Part shown: piece by piece, positions 1 to 11,349 of the stretch
Numbering within the stretch: the first letter of the stretch is position 1
How the letters are laid out: the number at the start of each line of letters is the position of its first letter
Assembly (NCBI GenBank): GCA_014905825.1
Contig: JACGCN010000006.1
Coordinates: 248,001 to 312,000, forward strand
Length of the DNA: 64,000 nt
Reading direction: 5' to 3'
Source: Lyophyllum atratum
Lineage: Eukaryota; Basidiomycota; Agaricomycetes; Agaricales; Lyophyllaceae
Translations under genes and position numbers: made by a program
Notes under the pieces: model-generated
Databases searched by the model: none
The model's input: the letters and a program-made list of their open reading frames with translations, nothing else
What the model was told of the DNA's origin: nothing

Positions 1-2
1 GG

Positions 3-437
3 TATCGCTCTGGGTACTCTCACAAAGATAAGAACCAGGAACACATTCTGGCGCTCAAGATGAAGCGCGAGGATTTCCACCAGCTGCTTGCGGCTGCGAG
101 CGTCTCCTGCGGGGGCCATCTTACAACCGAGGAGAAGAGTAGGCAAGTGCGGGTGCAGTGGGATCCGGAGCGCTCTCCGGCGCTGGATGTGCTTCCGTAC
201 AGGAGTATACAAATCAGGATATCGAGCGTGATGAGCAAGACGTGGGTGGATGGATGGATTGTGAGCATCGAGGATGTGACGGCGGCGGCGAAGGCTCTTA
301 AAAGAGCGCTCGAGGAGGAGCCGAAATGGACGTTGGAAGACCTGGCGGCGCGGGGTTTGGTTCCTCGGGAAGAGGTATATGAGATATCTAATGAACTCAG
401 GAAGATTCTAAAGATGGACAGGGAAGACAAGGAATAA
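3..437 (+). CDS. DUF4291 domain protein, 3' part only
   Basis: The reading frame is open from the left edge of the window (codon at 3-5) to TAA at 435-437, so the start lies outside. The visible ~144 residues carry signatures I associate with DUF4291: an opening YRSGYSHKDKNQEHILALK segment, then VRVQWDPERSPAL and LPYRSIQI, then a WIVSIEDVT stretch before a charged helical tail. DUF4291 proteins occur in bacteria and fungi and have no settled biochemical role. No intron is needed in this part. The next recognisable gene starts about 1.8 kb downstream on the same strand. Family assignment is from memory of the motif pattern; function unknown. Confidence 0.75.
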   Translation, partial: YRSGYSHKDKNQEHILALKMKREDFHQLLAAASVSCGGHLTTEEKSRQVRVQWDPERSPALDVLPYRSIQIRISSVMSKTWVDGWIVSIEDVTAAAKALKRALEEEPKWTLEDLAARGLVPREEVYEISNELRKILKMDREDKE

Positions 438-2221
438 CAGAATTACCCATATGCATAGGTCATGCCCATTGAACCACCAGCTGGTAAATAAGTGTAATAT
501 AATCGATGTAAGCTGTCGGGGTCTTGAGGGTGAGCAATCATACTTGGAATGTTTGATCAGGAGAGGCAATACCAAAGCACGGGCTAGTTATAGATTGCGC
601 GAGGTATGACCGCTCGAACTTCGAGGAACTTGGGCGGCGGGAGCACGGAAGGAAATTCAAGTCGAGTCTGAGCTTGACTTTCAAAATCGGCTAGGTGTCG
701 GGAGCAGCAACCGTTCATATCCTTGGAGCGGCGTAGATCATTATGATGTTCTGTGCGGCCGTTTATCCATTAACCTGGGCTTCACGGGAAATGTGGTTTA
801 ATTTGGCACTTGTGGGGGATTCGTCATGTGTGGTTGCACTCGAAACTGTCTGGGTAGCGGCGACAAGCGACCAAGTAGACCCTCGTGCGAGACGGGTACA
901 CGCCGACTCGGGTATCGCCTTGAAGCAAAAAACCTTGTCGACCCTTCCTTGACACTATAAAAGCTATTGAATTGATCATACGTTAGAACAACGACAACGA
1001 AATACTACTTATTAAAGGGGAGGGCGCAGATGCGGCGAACGTGCGACCACCTCTACAACGACACAAGCGGACTTTAGCGGCCGATAATTGAAAAGTGAGT
1101 CAAGTCTCCCGAAGAATGCCTGCTGGGCCCGCGACCCAGGCAGACATCAGGAGACCAAGTATGCTGGAGACCGTGTCGTAAAGCATGAGCGCCAAGTTCG
1201 TGCTATCGATCGCTGGCAGGTGATCCCAAGGTCTGAAATGAACATCCGACAGCGTCGCGGCGAATGCATCCAGCGTAGAAATGACTCCATCGCGACTTGG
1301 TGTCAGCCGGTACGATGCGCCCACTGTTTTTCGATACTTCCATCGTGTAAAGGTCAGGGCAGAGGGTAAGTAATCGTCGACGAGGAGGAAAGTCAATTGT
1401 TCATGATCAAGTGCGTGGCTGACGCACCGGAGACACGTTCTCCGGGGACCATACCTGCTCCCCTCGAAGGCGAGGTAACGGGATTTTCTCGCCGTGAATC
1501 CCCGAGGCCTGGGACGCAAGGGATCGAACTGGCGTAAGATAGTTGAACATACGAGAGACCTGATCATCACATCGGGGTTTGCCTGGCGCGATGCGATACG
1601 CCTGCGGGGCTGTAAGGAGTCAAAACAAGTAACTCGTGTCCTCATCTATTCATTTGGCCGTTATTACAAGTGGTGACAAGAAGCTCGGAAGGACCTTGAC
1701 GCCGACTTCGGATGCAGCAAGACTAGAAATCCCGTTATGCCTTGATATCGCAAGAGAGGAAGTCGCAGGGCCCATCGGAAAGCCCACATTTGTGGAGCGA
1801 CACAAGTATGGGTTCAAGTGGTGTTCACGCATTGAAGTCTGAAGATCGTGGGCGGAACGAACTTGAAGCGCTCGAACCTCACGGTCATGCTTCCAATTCG
1901 AATATTATTGATCCCCCTTGCCCTTTTTCTGATTTCGTCATGGCCAACCCCTGGGTAGCATTTGCCCGCTTTGGGACGACAGGAGCTGTAATCGGACATG
2001 CGTTGAGATCTGTGTGGTAGATTCCCGTGTTGGATCAATATTTTTATATGAGGTCCTGAGGGAACCCCCTCTCGCGTTGACGTTGCACCGTCAGCTCATC
2101 CTCCCTTCTATTCCTTCATCACTCTTAGGCGGAAGTCCTGTGTACGTCTTCCCTCCCTTCATAGCGCAGGACTTGGGCGCGGCGAGGATCATCACTACGA
2201 ACTTGATTGGTCAGGGTCGTC
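438..2221. other. Intergenic, no gene recognised
   Basis: Several open frames of 60-180 codons exist here, including a 181-codon one on the minus strand at 1100-1645. None shows a family motif, hydrophobic pattern or convincing splice-linked extension. I see no tRNA or repeat. Confidence 0.4.
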
Positions 2222-4286
2222 ATGGACGGGGGGGATGCCTCAATGGAGGCGGTGGTGACTCTATTGAAGGAGTCCATTGTAGTGCGATATACCAACGGTG
2301 CGTGTCGGAAAGCCTTACATCTGCTGGCGTAGACGGTTGATAATGGCTCCTTTCACGTCGCAGTCGCGTTTTTGGTGAGTCATATGCAGCAAGTTGTTCG
2401 TTGGGCTTACGTATGAGCCAAATTTCCGTGCTCGATGACAGATGCTTCTTCTTTACGACTACATTATCACCTTCCATACCGAGGTACGCCGTGTCGTACA
2501 CGCTATGTTTCTAGCCTGGCTCACAAGTCTTACAGGTGGAGAGGATATGGTCGTGAGTTATTTTTGGCATCGATAGCCTGCTCCACGTCGGCAAGAGTTT
2601 ATCTGATTCTACTTACAGACTGCAATGGCGACTCCCGAAAATCCTCTTCCTCCTAAATCGATATATCGTTCCCCCGATGCTTATGTATGTACCCATTTTC
2701 CTCAAATGTCGACCGAAAAATAATCTCCTGTACAGGTTTAATGGACTGAGTGCGTATTAATCTTCTCGCTCAGACGATGTGTTTACGTGAATGAATTGCA
2801 GCGCCATCAGTTCACCTCGGAGAAGAAGTACGCCCCGTTCTCGCCCTCTTATAAAACTGATCCCAACTGACGTTTCTTTAGATGTAAGCCCATCTTTTGG
2901 AAAGCACCATAGCACCGCTAATAGACTGAACACGTAGCTGCGACTTCATCGGCAAATGGACAGCATGGTACGCAAAACCAAACTCGGTCCTACGCTCCTA
3001 TCCCTAGAATAATTCTTGATCCCAGGCCAACGATTCTATCAATGGGTATAGTTGACGCTATACTCGTCCTCCGTGTAGTGGTAATCTGTGGGTATCGCTT
3101 TCCTAAAATACTTTATTCATACCGCTCATATGCATTGTACCGAAGATGGCCAGAACAAGGTACGACCAACATTCTGATCTGGAGACCGCTTCGACCCGCT
3201 TATCCCGTCGCTCTGGTATCAGAAAGTTTCCTACTTTCTAATCCTGTTATACATTGGTAATGGATCATCTTCTTCGTTCCACCCTTTTTTATCAATATAT
3301 CTGCGTCGACAGCTACGTTGGCATCCTGGCTGGGGGTAGCCCTAGCGATTACGTTCAACACCGACGGTGAGCCTCCAATAAAATGAGTATTTGCGTGTCC
3401 ATTTTGTTCATTTCTGTGCGCCTTAGCTACGCCTGGGTCAGTGATCTTCACGGGATGCCTTTATGTGGCCCCACCGTACTTCTACGCTGCCTGGTATGTC
3501 GTTGTATTTTTGGATGCTGTTTAAGGTTATCTCAGGGGCTGACATCTACCACTCCAAGGATTCCGCCTGTGTTCTTCGAGAGTGAGTGGTATTTCGTCGG
3601 TGCTTCTGCATATGAACATTCAAATAACCCGTTAGGCATTATTATCGTGTTCACAATACACAAGGTTGTCAAGTATGATAGAGTTCATAGTATGTCACCC
3701 ACGTACGTGTGTTCAGAGTATGATCACCTCTACCCACTAATTTTGGTTCCGACACCTAGTCTCAGCGTTCTAGCCCGAGACTCGATGTTATACTTTTGCT
3801 CCATTTTTTGTAAGCAGCGGCATTTGCATGATAGCTCGCATGTTCTGACCTGCCATGCTATACAGTGATTCTTCTCGCCAATCTCTTCCTCGCAAGATAC
3901 GGTCAAGGGTTTATGGGTGCCCTTCTAATTCAGTACGTACTCTGCGACACGCGCCGACACTTCGCACATTGACCCTGACCGACTCCGATTACCCTCTTAC
4001 AGACCCTGCTGCGTCGTGGCATGTGTCGCGGTACGTCATTCATGCTTTCAGTATCCGGTGTCTGTGCATACGTTTCTCACACCCCTTGTCCCTTCATCAG
4101 GCGGCGAGGATGACCATGAACATCCGGGAGTTTACCATGAACAAGGATCATCATGCCACGGAATTCGAGCTCCCGCCGATACGATTCCACTCCAGAGATT
4201 ACTCGACGCAGGGGGTTGACACGGAGCTGACGCGGAGCTGGATGGATAACGCCATCGATGGCACTCGCATAGACCCGGGGCCGTAG
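2222..4286 (+). CDS. DUF6533 multi-pass membrane protein (copy D)
   Basis: A multi-exon gene rebuilt from splice signals. Exon 1 is 2222-2297 (starts MDGGDASMEAVV, ends ..VVRYTN). An 11-nt exon at 2364-2374 follows, then an exon starting at 2438 that encodes MLLLYDYIITFHTEV, the DUF6533 hallmark. Later pieces give KILFLLNRYIVPP (~2650), CDFIGKWTAW (~2940), VDAILVLR (~3050), TGCLYVAPPYFYAAW (~3440) and IPPVFFE (~3570), then ILLANLFLARYGQGF and an AARMTMNIREF tail ending at TAG 4284-4286. The spacing fits a 7-TM integral membrane protein of the agaricomycete DUF6533 family, which has no proven role. The joins near 2850-2940 and 3060-3160 are not cleanly resolved; the second reads through about 20 extra codons or has lost its acceptor. 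It differs clearly from copies A-C and lacks their C-terminal motif. Confidence 0.7.
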
Positions 4287-5016
4287 GAGACTATGGCAGC
4301 TTGTTTCTGATACCCTGTCTACTCTATACCCGCACTCGCATCTGCGCCTGCACCACCTTGTCTTTGGTGACCTTAATTTGGATTTTGGCCTGACTGGTGC
4401 CGTGTAAATTATATCTGGATGTAGTGGATATAATAGGTCCTCGTAGGTCCTCTACTCCTCAGTGAACACGCGTGGACCGCTGACGGTCAACCTTAGGGAC
4501 GGACGCCGCGTACCCGGTTTATGGTTTTCGTAGCATGTACGTGTACAGGGGCCTAGGCAGGTTGTATATATGTAGTTAGAAAGTAGTACCGATGTGGGCG
4601 ACGCCGCTAATACCTGATGCACGTAAGCGTCGTAGGCCCTAGGGTCTTCGTAATATTCAGAGACATCATATCCACGCAATTTTAAATAGTCAAGTCGCAA
4701 ATGATAGATGTGGAAAGGTAAACGTAGTCTCTCCTAGCCAGACTGCGATATTCGTGATATGCTGCCCTTCGGATCACGATATATGAAAGGTAAACGCGCC
4801 TTCGCGTCGACGCGTCGAGCTCATGTGATGGGACGTAGGCGGTTTCGGTAGTCGGAACCGATCGCCGTTGGGATCGATGACCGTTGCGACCGAACGGACC
4901 CCTTCAACTAAACATCGCTGATGGCAGAAGTTTCAACTGTTCCTCGGCGAGTCATGCAGACTTGTGTATCCCTCTCCTCGAGGCTTGCGTCTCAGTACTT
5001 AATGCTCTCGTGCTGT
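4287..5016. other. Intergenic between DUF6533 copy D and the cyclase relic
   Basis: No coding signal is recognised. Short frames on both strands show no family features. The upstream, decayed part of the adenylate cyclase relic may extend into its right end, but I cannot see LRR-like sequence before about 5020. Confidence 0.35.
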
Positions 5017-6231
5017 ACTTAACTTTCACCAGACTACGCCACCTCCCAAACCGGTTCTTCAGCCATCTGTCCCAGCTGCAAGAGCTGTATTTGAGCGGCC
5101 ACAAGCTCACGATTTTACCCAAGGAGGATCTGCCGAAGCTGAAGGGGCTATGGACCCTTTACATGAATGGGAACAGGCTCTAGACGCTGCCGTAGGAACT
5201 CGGGAAGGGCTAGAACTTGGAGTGCGAGCAGTTTGTTGAAATACAACGTCAACAATTGGGAGTTTGACTGAAACTCGTACGTCTTGTCCATTGTTGCGGT
5301 CATCGAGCAAGATACTCATTGCCTTCCGGATTACCCAGAAATTTCAAGAACCTCGAGTACCTCGATCTGTCGGGGCTACAACCACCTGCAGAGCTATCTA
5401 AATCTCAACAAGCACATTCTCGCCACCACGTCACCACCGTCCCAGCAGCGCACTCACTATCCAATTCCATCGACCTGACGCAGGCGCGAGCTTAGGACTG
5501 ATGGACGTGACCATAATCACTACCGGCACGAGCGCAACAGTCCACATCCTAGACGAGAACGATGACCGCCGAGTACGCACTTCGGTCTCGACGGTCTCGG
5601 GCATGGCCTGCGGCATTGCAGACATCATCGGCAGAAACGACAACGACTGTGTCAAGATGTTCTACCTCGTGCACGAGTTCCGCGACCGCCGTGGCGAAGC
5701 CATGACCGCTATGTTTGGCCGCTCGCAGCCTCATGAGTCGCTCGCTTCCGGTGCCAGTCCCAATCGCCCGAAATAACTATCCGCGAAATCAACGCAACGA
5801 TCTATCGGAGCCCGAGACAGAGTACTCGAAGGTCCAGCCACAAGCGGCGATTGAGGATATCCGGCGAATGGATGCCTCGATATTCTCCGTCGGGGAGGTG
5901 GAGCTGAAGGGCGCAGACGTCCGGAAGAACCTCTCCATTCTATACCCCGCAGAGTTGGCTAGACGTCGGGATTGGAGAACGGCAGACCCGAGTGCTTCAA
6001 GCTCGCGTGTGCAGTCCAGTCTTGCCCAGATGCGGGAGCTCGGTGACGGGTGGAGATCCTCACGACCTCCAGGATGTTCCGGTTGCTACCAGAACCGAAA
6101 GGCAACATACAGGTCCTTTCTACAGGGCCCGTCATCGGCGAATCCGCCTCCGCTCTGGTACAAGTTTATGGCGACGTCAATATGTTGCTGCCCTGGACTC
6201 GCTGGCGATGAGAATCATGAAGGCGACATCG
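5017..6231 (+). pseudogene. Adenylate cyclase relic, catalytic core missing
   Basis: Three colinear fragments match the order of a fungal adenylate cyclase (LRR, PP2C-like, cyclase, C-terminal region). At ~5017-5480 there are leucine-rich repeats (LPNRFFSHLSQLQELYLSG, then YNVNNWEFD and NLEYLDLSG), broken by in-frame stops at about 5181, 5193, 5211 and 5269. At ~5490-5745 comes the LRR/PP2C junction LGLMDVT with DENDDRRVRTS and GIADIIGRND, where family members read close to GMADTLGRNE. From ~5808, EPETEY, AIEDIRRMDASIFSVGE, ELKG and LSILYPAEL match the region that follows the catalytic domain. A frameshift then leads to LPEPKGNIQVLS and YGDVNMLLPW, and another to ALDSLAMRI. Most of the PP2C domain and the whole cyclase domain are absent. 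An active gene presumably exists elsewhere in the genome. It is on the same strand as the DUF6533 gene just upstream. Confidence 0.8.
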
Positions 6232-6723
6232 CCTTCGAACGAATGTGCCTGCCGGAGACCGAGTCCTCGTTGAACAAGGACGTCGTCGGCGTTTCCAGAA
6301 TGCGGGGAGTTTGACGAACGGAATGAAGCGGGTACCGTCTGCCTTGAAAAGTGTACAACCCATTTCTGCTCATTCTTTGTAACGCTACTTTCATCCTCTT
6401 TCTGTATGTTACATGCGTTCTGTAAAGGTGTATGCCTCCACCAGGTCATTTAGGCTTTCGCGCAGCAGAACAACTCAAAAAAGATATGCGCTACTGTAAG
6501 TTCAGTAGTCTGCTCTATCGATACCACTACAAGCATTACACCCGGACAACTGAGAATGGACACAAAGACAGTAAAAAATGGTCCAGCTATAAGTATGAGA
6601 TGCTAACGCAACAATGCAAATAAGTAATAATCCCTACACAGATCCAAATCGAAAAGTCATGCGTGCAAGGGGAGCCCAGTGCGCGGTGGCTGGGGTATTC
6701 ATAGCTCCTCTCGAGGTACCTCC
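6232..6723. other. Intergenic, 3' side of the NIPA gene
   Basis: No gene is recognised. This stretch holds the 3' flank of the minus-strand transporter gene, whose stop codon is at 6724-6726, and the tail of the cyclase relic. It includes an A-rich segment around 6475-6580. Confidence 0.35.
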
Positions 6724-9554
6724 TCAGAACCGGTCCTCCATCCTCGTTGGTGGTGTAACAAGTCGTATCCCGCCCGAGCTCTCCTGCGTCACCGGCGACG
6801 TCCCATCCTCCGACTCGTTGTCGTCATCCTCCCCGCCCCTCTGCCACAAACCCACACTCTCTTCTCGATCATCATCCCCCACCCCCTTCGGGTACCGCCG
6901 ACTCGACCGCCCCCGCTCGCTCCCCCTCTTCGACGAATCGCTCCCCTCCCACGCTTCACTCCTTGCGGAATCCGTCACAGACGGGAACGACAGCAGCGTC
7001 CCTGTACTCGGCGACTGCGCAAATATATCCCTCGAGTCCATCCTCCCCGCGTTCGGCCGAGAGAAGCCCGCCCGCGGGCTCATCGTCGGCGGGGCACTAT
7101 GCACCTCGTTGTCGTGGGCGAACCGTGACGGCGGTAGGATGATCGTCTGCTTCAAAGTGCTCTCTCCGGCGCTCCCAGTCGTGCTGCTGCCCGCCTTCGT
7201 GCTCCCCCCCGCACTCGCCCCCGCACTGCTCCCCTCCTCCTCCTCGGGAGACGAGCTCTGGATCCCTATCCCGAGCAGATCGTGCTCCCCCGAAGGGGTG
7301 GGCAGCCCCTCCGTCCTCGTGTACGGCAGCATCGGCAACGGCGGGTACCCAGGCGTCATCGGCGACCCCACCGCCGACCTCCGTTCCGTCACATGCGCGT
7401 CCCCCGTCCCCGGCCGATCATACTGGTGCACCACATCCTGACTATCGAACTTGATCGTCGGGCGCTTCGCCATCGCCGGCGAGCCATGCACGGACGACGT
7501 CGAGTTCGCATCGCTAGTCAGGGGCATAGGCGCGTCGTACAGCTGGTGCCGCTTGAGCCCGCTCGGGTGCTGTTGGTGTGGGTCGTCGAGGTGGCTTGTG
7601 CCGGACCAGGGCCGCATGGAGGAGTCGCGGTCGTAGGGGGCGGCGGCGCCGACGGGGCGGATGCGGTGGTTTGCGTGGCCGCTGTTCTGGGACATGCGCC
7701 GGGCGCTGCGGGCGCGGATGATGCTGCCGAATGTGCCGAAGGAGCCACGGAGGGCGTCCATGCCTGGATCTTCGATGCCTAGTGCGTCTTTTTCATCGAC
7801 CGCCTCCGTTTTTGAGCGTGCGGCTTGGAGAAGGATGGTGGAGCGCCGATCGAGCTTGTTGAGGGTGACGGGGTCGACCTTGGACATTTGGAGGATGACG
7901 ATGCCGACGCAGATGACGAGGAAGCCCATGACGAGGGTGAGGATTGCGGTGACACTGGCTTTGAGGCCTTGGAACAGGACCTGTAAGAAGGAAATGTGAA
8001 TATTGAACTCGAATGATCTCAAGGTTCTGGTACACACGATTGTCGTAACCATAGAGAAAAACGTAACTTTGAGGGGATTGTCATCAGTATTTCGGAGGGA
8101 AGCAGCAGCAGCCTGCAACTCACATATAACGTAATATGTTGGCGTAACTAGAATACTATTAGAGATACTCGAAAAGCAGAAAGGACGCAAGACGACATAC
8201 CCATTGCTATAGAGGAAAATTTGCTCAGAATGGGTCGATACCATAATAATTGAGACCAACTTACCAGTATTGAACAGCGCAAGGGCCTTATTTAGATAGT
8301 ACACTTCCGTCACTAATAGGGCATCAGATCAGGCGGGGCTAACACCACGACAACAAACTCACAGAGGGTTACAACCACGAACACCAGGAGGAAGTACATA
8401 AACCAGTATTTGAACTGTGATCATGTTCAGATATCTTGTTGACCTAGAGAAAGCGCCAACCACATACCTGGTTTTCGCCCAAAGCAGTTTGGACAATGGC
8501 AGCACCAAGACCGGTCGTGACACTGACACTGATACCACCAATCATGCTACAAACAAAGATGTACCACAGCATGCTCTTCGACCCGTATCTGAATACCAGT
8601 CAATACATCATTATCCCTGTTTCAAAAGGACGGACGAACTTGGGCGCGAAGAAAACCACGATGACGATGGAGGTGACAATGAGGATAGAGCCCCAGGCAA
8701 GGAATCCCGGGGCAAGGAAGAGTTTTTGAAATTCACGGATCTCGCCAATTGCTTCCTCGCTGGGACCGTTTAGGGCTATGATCACTGATCCTATCTGGGG
8801 AGAGGATCGTTTCACAGCACGCGGCGACGAATTGGGCGGCACTCACAATACAGAGACCGCATCCGAGCCAGCCGAAGAATGTGAGCGTCTCCTTGAGGAA
8901 TATTGATGATAGGATAGCGCAAATAACAACTGAGAGTGCTCCTAGCGGGGTCTTGGGGAACAAAGAGTGTCATGGGTGAAATGTTCCTCGCGCCTAGAGG
9001 TTCGGGGCTTACGACGACGATGGCCTCTACAAAGGCATATGCTGAGAAAGACGTCAGAACGACAGATGGACGGCAGAGATAACCGAGTACGCACCGGCAA
9101 AGTTACATATCTCTCCAAGAATCATCACTGCCACACTCCAGTCAGCACGACTTCGGGACCCAGGAGTTTAAACGCACTAGTCATTCCTAGCCACCATAGC
9201 GGCTGGTTTTGAGGTCATAAGCTGTAACCATGCCACACGTTGTCCGAGCCGTACTCACCGACTTCAGATACGCAACACCTTCCCCAGCAGGTCCACCAGC
9301 TTGCGAACGCAGCAGGCCCTTCTTCTTGAAGACAAAACTTGAACCTATGAGTAGGCCGCTGACTATCGCCAGGATAATACCCACGACCTGAAGACAATGA
9401 TGTCAATCTCTTTCTCCACATCAGGGGTGGAAGTCCCGGACAAGCGCACCTTGAGGTTTTTGCCAGCAGAAAGGTGCTTTGTCGCTGCAGAGGTTGTCGC
9501 TGCCGACGCCGTGGCCGCCAGTGACGACGTTATAGTTGCTATCGTGGACGACAT
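6724..9554 (-). CDS. NIPA-type Mg2+ transporter (DUF803 family)
   Basis: Predicted multi-pass transporter of the NIPA family, expected to carry Mg2+ across the plasma or an internal membrane. Exon 1 starts at ATG 9554 (MSSTIATITSS; an upstream in-frame GTG at 9590 was not chosen) and is joined to VVGIILAIVSGLLIGSSFVF. Following exons give KKKGLLRSQAGG, PLWWLGM, MMILGEICNFA, YAFVEAIVV, TPLGALSVVICAILSSIFL, KETLTFFGWLGCGLCI, YLNKALALFNT, AMVTPTYYVI and VMGFLVICVGIVILQMSKVDP, all in family order. A 6-nt exon (8201-8206) is needed to write AMV. A roughly 350-residue cytosolic tail rich in Ser, Pro and Gly follows, starting LDRRSTILLQAA. The junction near 8610 is not resolved. Nothing suggests the gene is broken. 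At least nine introns, most 50-60 nt. Confidence 0.9.
8201..8206 (-). other. 6-nt microexon of the NIPA gene
   Basis: On the minus strand, CAATGG is flanked by a ctatag acceptor and a gtatgtcgtc donor. With the preceding exon (ending ..AATACTG) and the next one (TTACGCCAACA..), it writes N-T-A-M-V-T-P-T-Y-Y-V. That is the invariant NIPA sequence at this point, so the exon is required for the reading frame. Confidence 0.75.
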
Positions 9555-10730
9555 GGTGGTCGTTGCCAGACTGGCTTTACTATCAGGCACCGCCTGTTGA
9601 GCATGCTAATGTTGAATTTCGCCGGATAGCTCCATATATGGAAATTTGCCGGTCCCCGCACAACCATAACTGGAACATCACTACTGCCGAAATTTCGTCC
9701 TTATCCACCACAACAAGGGCTCCTCAGTCGACCTACAATAAGTATCTCCTTGTCTCCCCCCGCCACAGAGGATACCTCGTTTGCTCGCGCTCTAATCTAA
9801 ATCTACCAATGGAGACCGTTTGCCGGATACAAAACAATCTTCGCAAGGACAGCCTCCCATTCCTTGGCGCGGAGTAGCACCCGAGGTCGATGATCAGAAA
9901 GCGATTCGATTTCTAATTGCACCCTACCCAGCTTCGCAGCTTCAGCTACACGGTACATCTTACTACCGCGTATCCACGAGTATGCTTACCACCAAGCTAT
10001 CTGTAATTGCGAATGGCGAGCGCGCAGCTCACCAAGAGGTCCCGGTCAACCACCACCACCTGGTGCCGTTCGGGGAGTAAGCCCGCATCACGAAATCTTC
10101 ACGAACTGAAATACGACAGCACAGCCTTCCGCAGCTCCCTCCCGGATAGCTCTTTCGGTCTGACCGTCGTCGGCCCCGGTGGCTGCGGCCGCAGACCAGA
10201 CATGAATGGGGGCTTGCAATTTTCATCGTCGCCCCTTGGCGATCTTGGCTCATCCCAACGAATCATGGAGCGGCATAAGCACAACCTTGAACAGAATATG
10301 ACAGATCCACTTTCTTGCCAGATCAATCAACGCCAAAAGGCGTTCTCGGGGACTCGTTCAGCGACTGTTGACATGCGCACGCTCACGGGATAGAAAAGCC
10401 GGGCGTTCATCGAAAATGGAGGTGCTGAAGGTCCGTCAGGAAGTCCTGCAGGTGATACTTCGATACCATTCGCAGTGATTCTTACAGTTCTATGTTATCC
10501 ATAGACAAGTACGGCATTTTCAAGTATCCCATTGATAGATTATGATACGCTCACCTGAGCCTGACCATAAGCCTCCATAAGCCCGACCATCTGCATCTAT
10601 AACACACGATTGAATCAATACATCGTCGAATGGGATGAGAACGAGAACATATGTACCTCCAACAAAACAAACTTAGCAGCCATCAAATGACACCACGATG
10701 GTCACGAAGACCCGAAACAAATCAAAAAAT
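9555..10730. other. Upstream of the NIPA gene; no further gene recognised
   Basis: This should contain the transporter promoter. Open frames reach ~128 codons (10007-10393) but show no domain, hydrophobic pattern or splice-linked continuation. Confidence 0.35.
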
Positions 10731-11017
10731 TATAGAGCAAGGGGAGCCCACGTCGAAGACATGGGGACACCACTCAGATGCTACCGCCGCGAAGGCGAAA
10801 AGCAGAGTCCAAAAAATATTACAGAGCAAGGCGACCGCCACGTCGAAGACATGGGGCCACCGTTGGGCCACCGCTCAGATCCTACCGCCGCGAAGGCGAA
10901 AAGCAGAGTCCCAAAATAATTATAGAGCAAGGTGAGCGCCACGTCAAAGACATGCGGACACCATTCAGATGCTACCGCCGCGAAGGCGAAAAGCCAAAGC
11001 AAAGTCCAAAAATTATG
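10731..11017. repeat. Minisatellite, three 89-101 bp units
   Basis: Three direct units start at 10731, 10820 and 10921, each opening with TATAGAGCAA or TACAGAGCAA. Each unit contains the words CCACGTC.AAGACATG and CTACCGCCGCGAAGGCGAAA, and ends in an A-rich run. Unit lengths are 89, 101 and about 97 bp; the middle one has a small internal duplication (CACCGTTGGGCCACCG). All three frames stay open for 70-95 codons because unit lengths vary, so the open frames are by-products. Confidence 0.8.
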
Positions 11018-11349
11018 TAGGGGCGCTTCTCCTGCAAGATGACTTGGCTTGCGTGCTTGAAGGTCGAGCTCTTGTAAGCGGCAGTTGTGGTGACAGTCGC
11101 GTCACGCCTCGTGTGTCGTCCGGTAAGACCTAGACAGGTCGTCCATCGCGTCGATGGCGATGGATCATGATGATCTGATAGGACCATGAAAGTTCAAGTT
11201 GGGCACGGCATCGCGCCCTGTGTCGTCCGTTGGTGAGGGTGCGCGCTTTCGAGCAGCGCTCTGGGTCGTACGATACATGAGAGTGGTTCATGGTTCGTCT
11301 GGTAGGCCTGGCTTTTCCTGGGCAGTGATGGTTTTGCTGTGGACCGACC

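Noticed and set aside
1490..1560. Possible minus-strand tRNA (a GTTCGATCC-like T-loop word)
   Set aside because: No matching A box and no acceptor or anticodon stem could be folded.
1100..1645. 181-codon minus-strand open frame
   Set aside because: No motif, no hydrophobic pattern and no splice-linked extension; composition is not gene-like.
7282..7782. 166-codon plus-strand frame, Arg-rich
   Set aside because: Antisense shadow of the GC-rich C-tail exon of the NIPA gene.
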